Origin: Mycobacterium adipatum
Lineage (GTDB): Bacteria; Actinomycetota; Actinomycetes; Mycobacteriales; Mycobacteriaceae
NCBI RefSeq assembly: GCF_001644575.1
Contig: NZ_CP015596.1
Coordinates: 5,642,001 to 5,706,000 of the forward strand
Length of the DNA stretch: 64,000 nucleotides
Direction of reading: 5' to 3'
Shown here one piece after another: positions 60,218-64,000 of the stretch. Position 1 is the stretch's first letter. Each line of letters opens with the position of its first letter. The notes under the pieces were generated by a model. It worked only from the letters and a program-made list of their open reading frames with translations, was not told the origin of the DNA and ran no database searches. A program made the position numbers and the translations under genes.

Positions 60218-61798
60218 GTGGCAGCAACACTGCTGGCAGTGCTGGTGGCCGCGATCCTGCTGGCAGCGGTGAGCCGCCGGCTGGACATCTCGGCGCCGCT
60301 GGCGCTGGTGGTCGCCGGCCTGGTGGCCAGCACCATCCCCGGCCTCGACGAGGTCGAGCTCGACCCTGAACTGGTGCTGTTCGTCCTCCTCCCGCCGCTG
60401 TTGTGGTCGGCGGGCCTGGAGAGCAGCTATGTCACCATGCGCCGGCATGTCCGCCCCATCGGATCCCTGGCGGTCGGGCTGCCGCTGATCACCACGCTGG
60501 CGGTCGGTTTCGTGGCCTACCACGTGGTGCCCGATTTCACGTTGGCCGCCGCGCTGGTGCTGGGCGCCATCGTCGCGCCGCCGGACGCGGTGTCGGCGAC
60601 GGCGGTGGGCCGGCGGCTCGGGCTGCCGCGGCGCATCATGACGCTGTTGGGCGGCGAGAGCCTGCTCAACGATGCGACCGCGCTGACCGCATACCGCGTC
60701 GCGTTGGCCGCCGCGATCGGGGCCTCGGCGGGATGGGTGTCCGGGCTGGGCACCTTCGTGCTGGCCGCCGCCGGTGGGGTGATCGTCGGTGCGCTGGCCG
60801 GGACGGCGATCACCTTCGTCCGGTCCCGGCTGGATGATCCACTGGTGGAGAGCGCCATCGGCCTGGTCGCGCCCTTCGTGATCTACCTGCTGGCCGAGGA
60901 GGCACACGCCTCGGGGGTGCTGGCCGTCGTCGTCGCCGCACTGATGCTCGGTCAGCGCTCCACGCATGCCGGATACGCCACCCGGCTGCAGGACGACGCG
61001 GTGTGGAAGGCCCTGCAACTCATCCTGGAGTCGTTCGCGTTCCTGCTGATCGGGCTACAGCTGCCCGGGGTGGTCGGTCAGCTGTCCGGGTTGTCCGCCG
61101 TCGCGATGACGGTCTCGTCGGTGGCGGTGCTGACCACCGTCATCGCCGTCCGGATGGCCTGGGTGTACGCGACCACCTCGCTGCGCCGCCCGCGCCCCGC
61201 GGCCGGCGAGGTTTTCGTGGTGGCGTGGGCCGGCATGCGGGGCGTGGTGTCGCTGGCCGCCGCATTCGGTGTGCCGTTGACGACGCTGAGCGGTGCGCCG
61301 TTCCCGGGCCGGCCGCAGTTGGTGTTCCTGACCTTTGTCGTGGTGGTGGGCACACTGTTGCTGCATGGTCTGACGCTGCCGTGGGTGATCCGGCGATTCG
61401 GCATCCGGGGCGACGATGCGCAGCGCGATGCGCTGGCGCACGCCGCAGCACAGGACAAGGCGGCCCGGGCCGCCGCCGCGCGGCTCGATGAACTGCTCGA
61501 GGAGCACCGCACCGAGGGCACCGGCGTCCGGCCCGCCGCGGTCACCGACGATGCCGCCGAGGTGCTACGCCGGTGGAACACCGCGCGGCGCAACTCGGCG
61601 TGGGAACGACTGGGGCGCAGCGAGGACGAGATCGGCGAGAGCCCAGCATCGGCGTTCCGCCGGCTCCGGCTGGAAATGCTTGCCGCCGAGCGCGATACGT
61701 TCATCGCCGAGTGTGACGCCGGGAACATCGACGACGAGGTGTTGCGCGAGGTGCTGCGCGGCCTGGACCTCGAAGAGGCGACCCTCAACCGTCGTTGA
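60218..61798 (+). CDS. CPA1-family cation:proton antiporter
   Basis: 526 residues: about 12 membrane helices (1-400) and a soluble C-terminus of about 120 residues. The ion-binding ND motif is in GGESLLNDATALTAY, preceded by GAIVAPPDAVSATAV, and the helix-11 Arg lies in WAGMRGVVSLAAAFGVP. These are CPA1 (NhaP/YjcE) signatures; it exchanges Na+ or K+ for H+. The GTG start has no ribosome binding site and follows TAGGTT by six bases. The 3' end overlaps the convergent marR gene by 14 bases. Confidence 0.92.
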   Translation: MAATLLAVLVAAILLAAVSRRLDISAPLALVVAGLVASTIPGLDEVELDPELVLFVLLPPLLWSAGLESSYVTMRRHVRPIGSLAVGLPLITTLAVGFVAYHVVPDFTLAAALVLGAIVAPPDAVSATAVGRRLGLPRRIMTLLGGESLLNDATALTAYRVALAAAIGASAGWVSGLGTFVLAAAGGVIVGALAGTAITFVRSRLDDPLVESAIGLVAPFVIYLLAEEAHASGVLAVVVAALMLGQRSTHAGYATRLQDDAVWKALQLILESFAFLLIGLQLPGVVGQLSGLSAVAMTVSSVAVLTTVIAVRMAWVYATTSLRRPRPAAGEVFVVAWAGMRGVVSLAAAFGVPLTTLSGAPFPGRPQLVFLTFVVVVGTLLLHGLTLPWVIRRFGIRGDDAQRDALAHAAAQDKAARAAAARLDELLEEHRTEGTGVRPAAVTDDAAEVLRRWNTARRNSAWERLGRSEDEIGESPASAFRRLRLEMLAAERDTFIAECDAGNIDDEVLREVLRGLDLEEATLNRR

Positions 61799-62249
61799 CG
61801 GTCCGGAACTCGCGCATCGCGCCGGTGATGGCGGTGAACACGCGGTGCGCGGCGTCGAGGTCGGCGTCGGGCAGGTCGGCCAGCGCCTGGGAGTTGATCT
61901 GGGCCAACGGGGTGAAGAAGTCGGTGGCCACGGCGAGACCGTGATCGTCGTAGCGCAGGATCACCTTGCGCCGGTCGCCGGGATGGGCCTCCCGACGCAG
62001 ATGCCCGGACTCGATCATCCGCTCCACCAGGTAGGTGATGGCTGCGGCGGAGGTCCCCATCAGCTTGCGCAACTCCCCCGCAGTCAGCGGGGCGCCCGCA
62101 GCCTCGGCCACCATGATGTGCAACAGTGCCCGAAAATCATTGGAGGAAAGGTTATTTCGGCTCGCAAACTCCCGGCCGATCTGATCGGACTCGGCCGTCA
62201 GGGCGCGCACATCGGCAGCGATCAGCCGCACGAGTTCCTCTCGCTGCAT
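61785..62249 (-). CDS. MarR-family transcriptional regulator
   Basis: 154 residues. The winged helix is at about 50-105, with GELRKLMGTSAAAITYLVERMIESG as recognition region and REAHPGDRRKVILRY as the wing, the MarR DxRxxxxxLT-like pattern. It is divergent from an MMPL-type exporter gene with only 55 bases between, the usual arrangement for a repressor of an efflux pump. The 3' end overlaps the antiporter gene. Confidence 0.92.
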   Translation of the reverse strand: MQREELVRLIAADVRALTAESDQIGREFASRNNLSSNDFRALLHIMVAEAAGAPLTAGELRKLMGTSAAAITYLVERMIESGHLRREAHPGDRRKVILRYDDHGLAVATDFFTPLAQINSQALADLPDADLDAAHRVFTAITGAMREFRTVNDG

Positions 62250-62266
62250 GACGTCATCATAACGTT

Positions 62267-62279
62267 CATTTGATTAATG
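62267..62279. promoter_or_regulatory. AT-rich dyad between marR and MMPL exporter
   Basis: CATTTGATTAATG has perfect four-base ends with a five-base centre, in a strongly AT-rich stretch of an otherwise GC-rich genome. It is a candidate MarR site covering the divergent promoters. Confidence 0.4.
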
Positions 62280-62304
62280 GTTAAGTATCTGAAATATTTG
62301 GGGC

Positions 62305-64000
62305 ATGTCCCGTCGCGTCTCCTGGCTCGTCGCACTGCTCGTGATCCTGATCTCCGGCGCGGGCCTGGGCCTGATCAGCGGCTCCGATGCCGCGTCCCAG
62401 TCACCCGTGGCGGTTCCGGCCGAGTCCGAATCGGCACGCGTCGACGCGCTACGAGCCGAGTTCCCCGGTGGCGATACCGCACCGGCGATCATCGTGTTCA
62501 CCAGAACCGACGGTGCGCCGTTGAGCCCGGCGGATGTGGCGGCGGCCGGGCCCGGCGCCCAGGTGTCCGAGGACGGACTGGCTGCCGTGTCGGTCTCCTC
62601 ATTGTCGGCCGATCTGTCCGGGTTCGCGCTCAACGACGCCGTTGTGGATCTGCGCACCCAGACCGCCGAACGCCTGCCCGACGGGCTGCAAGCGGAGGTC
62701 ACCGGGGGCCCCGCATTCGGTGCCGACATCGCGAATTCCTTTGCCGGAGCCAATGTCACACTGCTCGCGGTGACGGCGACGGTGGTGGCACTGCTGCTCA
62801 TCATCACCTACCGCTCCCCCGTGTTGTGGCTGGTGCCGCTGCTGGTGATCGCCTTCGCCGACCGGGTAGGCGCCGTGGTGGGCACCGCGGTGGCCTCCGG
62901 GCTGGGTCTCAATCCCGACGGGTCGACCAGCGGTATCACCAGCGTGCTGGTATTCGGTGCGGGCACCAACTATGCGTTGCTGCTCATCTCGCGATACCGC
63001 GAAGAGTTGGGCCGCCGCGCCGATCACCGCGAGGCGCTACAGGTGGCGACCCGTGCGGCCGGCCCGGCGATCCTTGCCAGCAACGCCACCGTGGTGCTTG
63101 CCCTACTCACGCTGGCCTTCGCATCGGCACCGTCGAACCGCAGCCTCGGCGTGCAGGCCGCGGCGGGCCTCGTGGTGGCGGCGGTCTTCGTGCTGTTGGT
63201 GCTGCCGCCGTTCCTCGGACTGTTCGGCAAGAAGCTGTTCTGGCCGTTCATCCCACGGGTGGGCGACGAGGCCCTCACCGATAGCGGTGTCTGGCACCGG
63301 ATCGCCTCCTGGGTCGCCGACCGGCCCGGCTGGGTCGCCACCGGTGCCCTCGGCGTACTGGTCGCGTTGTGCTTCGGGCTGGTCGGCACGCCGGTGGGCC
63401 TGTCGCAAACCGAACAGTTCCGGGTGCAGGCCGAATCGGTCAGCGGCTACAACACGCTCGCCGAACACTTCCCGAGCGGGTTGACCGATCCCGCCGTCGT
63501 CATCGCGCCCACCGCCGACGCTGCCGCGGTCTCGTCCGCCATCACCGCTGTGCCCGGCGTGGTTTCGGCCCGGCCCGCCGGTGAGTCGGATGCCGGACTG
63601 AGCCAGTGGTCGGTGGTGCTACAGGCCGAACCGGCGTCCGACGAAGCGTTCGAAACCGTTGACGCGTTGCGCAACTCGGTACACGCCATCTCCCCGGACG
63701 CCCTGGTCGGCGGTTCCGACGCCAAGGCACGCGATGCGGCGTCGGCCGCCCAACGCGATCGCATGGTGGTCATCCCGGCGATCCTGGCCGTGGTGCTCGC
63801 GGTGCTGTTCATCCTGCTGCGCTCCGCGCTGGCGCCGGTGCTGCTGGTGGCCGTCACCGTCCTGAGCGCGCTGGCCGCGTTGGGTCTCGGCGGGTGGGCC
63901 AGCGTGCACCTGTTCGGCTTCCCGGCCCTGGACAACAGCACCCCGCTGTTCGCGTTCCTGTTCCTGGTCGCCCTCGGCGTCGACTACACCATCTTCCTGG
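62305..64000 (+). CDS. MMPL/RND-family transporter, N-terminal part (cut by window end)
   Basis: 565 codons are present and the frame runs off the window. MSRRVSWLVALLVILISGAG is the first helix; an extracytoplasmic domain (about 30-150) follows; then five helices with LVFGAGTNYALLLISRYREE, where Asp of the usual GxxxDY is replaced by Asn. The second repeat begins near residue 340 and reaches ALGVDYTIFL at the edge, where Asp is kept. Divergent from marR, it is likely a drug or lipid efflux protein under MarR control. It is a different branch from the MmpL at 23838-25973. Confidence 0.88.
   Translation, partial: MSRRVSWLVALLVILISGAGLGLISGSDAASQSPVAVPAESESARVDALRAEFPGGDTAPAIIVFTRTDGAPLSPADVAAAGPGAQVSEDGLAAVSVSSLSADLSGFALNDAVVDLRTQTAERLPDGLQAEVTGGPAFGADIANSFAGANVTLLAVTATVVALLLIITYRSPVLWLVPLLVIAFADRVGAVVGTAVASGLGLNPDGSTSGITSVLVFGAGTNYALLLISRYREELGRRADHREALQVATRAAGPAILASNATVVLALLTLAFASAPSNRSLGVQAAAGLVVAAVFVLLVLPPFLGLFGKKLFWPFIPRVGDEALTDSGVWHRIASWVADRPGWVATGALGVLVALCFGLVGTPVGLSQTEQFRVQAESVSGYNTLAEHFPSGLTDPAVVIAPTADAAAVSSAITAVPGVVSARPAGESDAGLSQWSVVLQAEPASDEAFETVDALRNSVHAISPDALVGGSDAKARDAASAAQRDRMVVIPAILAVVLAVLFILLRSALAPVLLVAVTVLSALAALGLGGWASVHLFGFPALDNSTPLFAFLFLVALGVDYTIFL

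Noticed and set aside
62277..63284. 335-codon plus-strand open frame beginning MVKYLKYLGHVPSR
   Set aside because: Arg-rich shadow; the adjacent frame from 62305 encodes an MMPL protein that continues past the window end.

Overview
This is chromosomal DNA of a high-GC actinobacterium, almost certainly a rapidly growing Mycobacterium (Mycolicibacterium). The evidence is gene content and order. It contains pknG with glnX and glnH, the F420-dependent glucose-6-phosphate dehydrogenase gene fgd1, pta-ackA, mutT3, metZ-rhodanese-purT, lpqL, several MmpL proteins, and thiamine genes arranged much as in the M. tuberculosis Rv0389-Rv0427c interval. The (R)-type amine transaminase closely resembles, from memory, the characterised M. 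vanbaalenii enzyme. I see no insertion sequences, CRISPR arrays, rRNA or tRNA genes.

Layout. 1-3.7 kb: end of xthA, a hypothetical protein, a methyltransferase, a small secreted protein and a 14-helix MFS exporter. 3.8-7.7 kb: a TPP riboswitch, then thiC, thiD and two coupled genes. 7.7-11.5 kb: a Baeyer-Villiger-type monooxygenase, a small membrane protein, a second thiD and an APC permease, all tightly packed. 11.5-18.2 kb: a TetR regulator divergent from a catabolic operon (P450, crotonase, acyl-CoA synthetase, SDR, ALDH3-type dehydrogenase). 18.2-21.2 kb: SulP and uracil/xanthine permeases. 21.2-33.6 kb: thirteen consecutive minus-strand genes headed by a second TPP riboswitch. They are thiO, thiS, thiG, an SGNH hydrolase, an ABC transporter, two M28-family lipoproteins, a small hypothetical, an MmpL transporter, and a type III polyketide synthase cluster with an ICMT-like methyltransferase and an FAD enzyme.

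33.6-42.7 kb: the conserved mycobacterial core of thiE, mutT3, glnX-glnH-pknG and ackA/pta. 42.7-48.3 kb: a phospho-lyase-type class III transaminase and an APC permease, divergent from an APH-type kinase, an SDR and a GntR regulator. This looks like a kinase/phospho-lyase pathway for an amino alcohol feeding into pta-ackA. 48.3-51.6 kb: fgd1, an MBL-fold hydrolase, a methyltransferase, a membrane protein and a GNAT. 51.7-56.1 kb: an SDR, then LysR-permease-(R)-amine transaminase. 56.1-59.9 kb: metZ, a rhodanese and a purT homologue that has lost key residues. 59.9-64 kb: a UBP-type zinc finger beside a CPA1 antiporter, and MarR divergent from an MMPL efflux gene cut by the window edge.

The most interesting signals are: (i) the predicted amino-alcohol kinase/phospho-lyase locus with repeated operator-like sites; (ii) the thirteen-gene run linking a TPP riboswitch to a type III PKS/MmpL cluster; (iii) three apparent active-site-loss paralogues (M28 lipoprotein, PurT homologue, crotonase); and (iv) a second thiD with no conventional start codon, translationally coupled to a permease.
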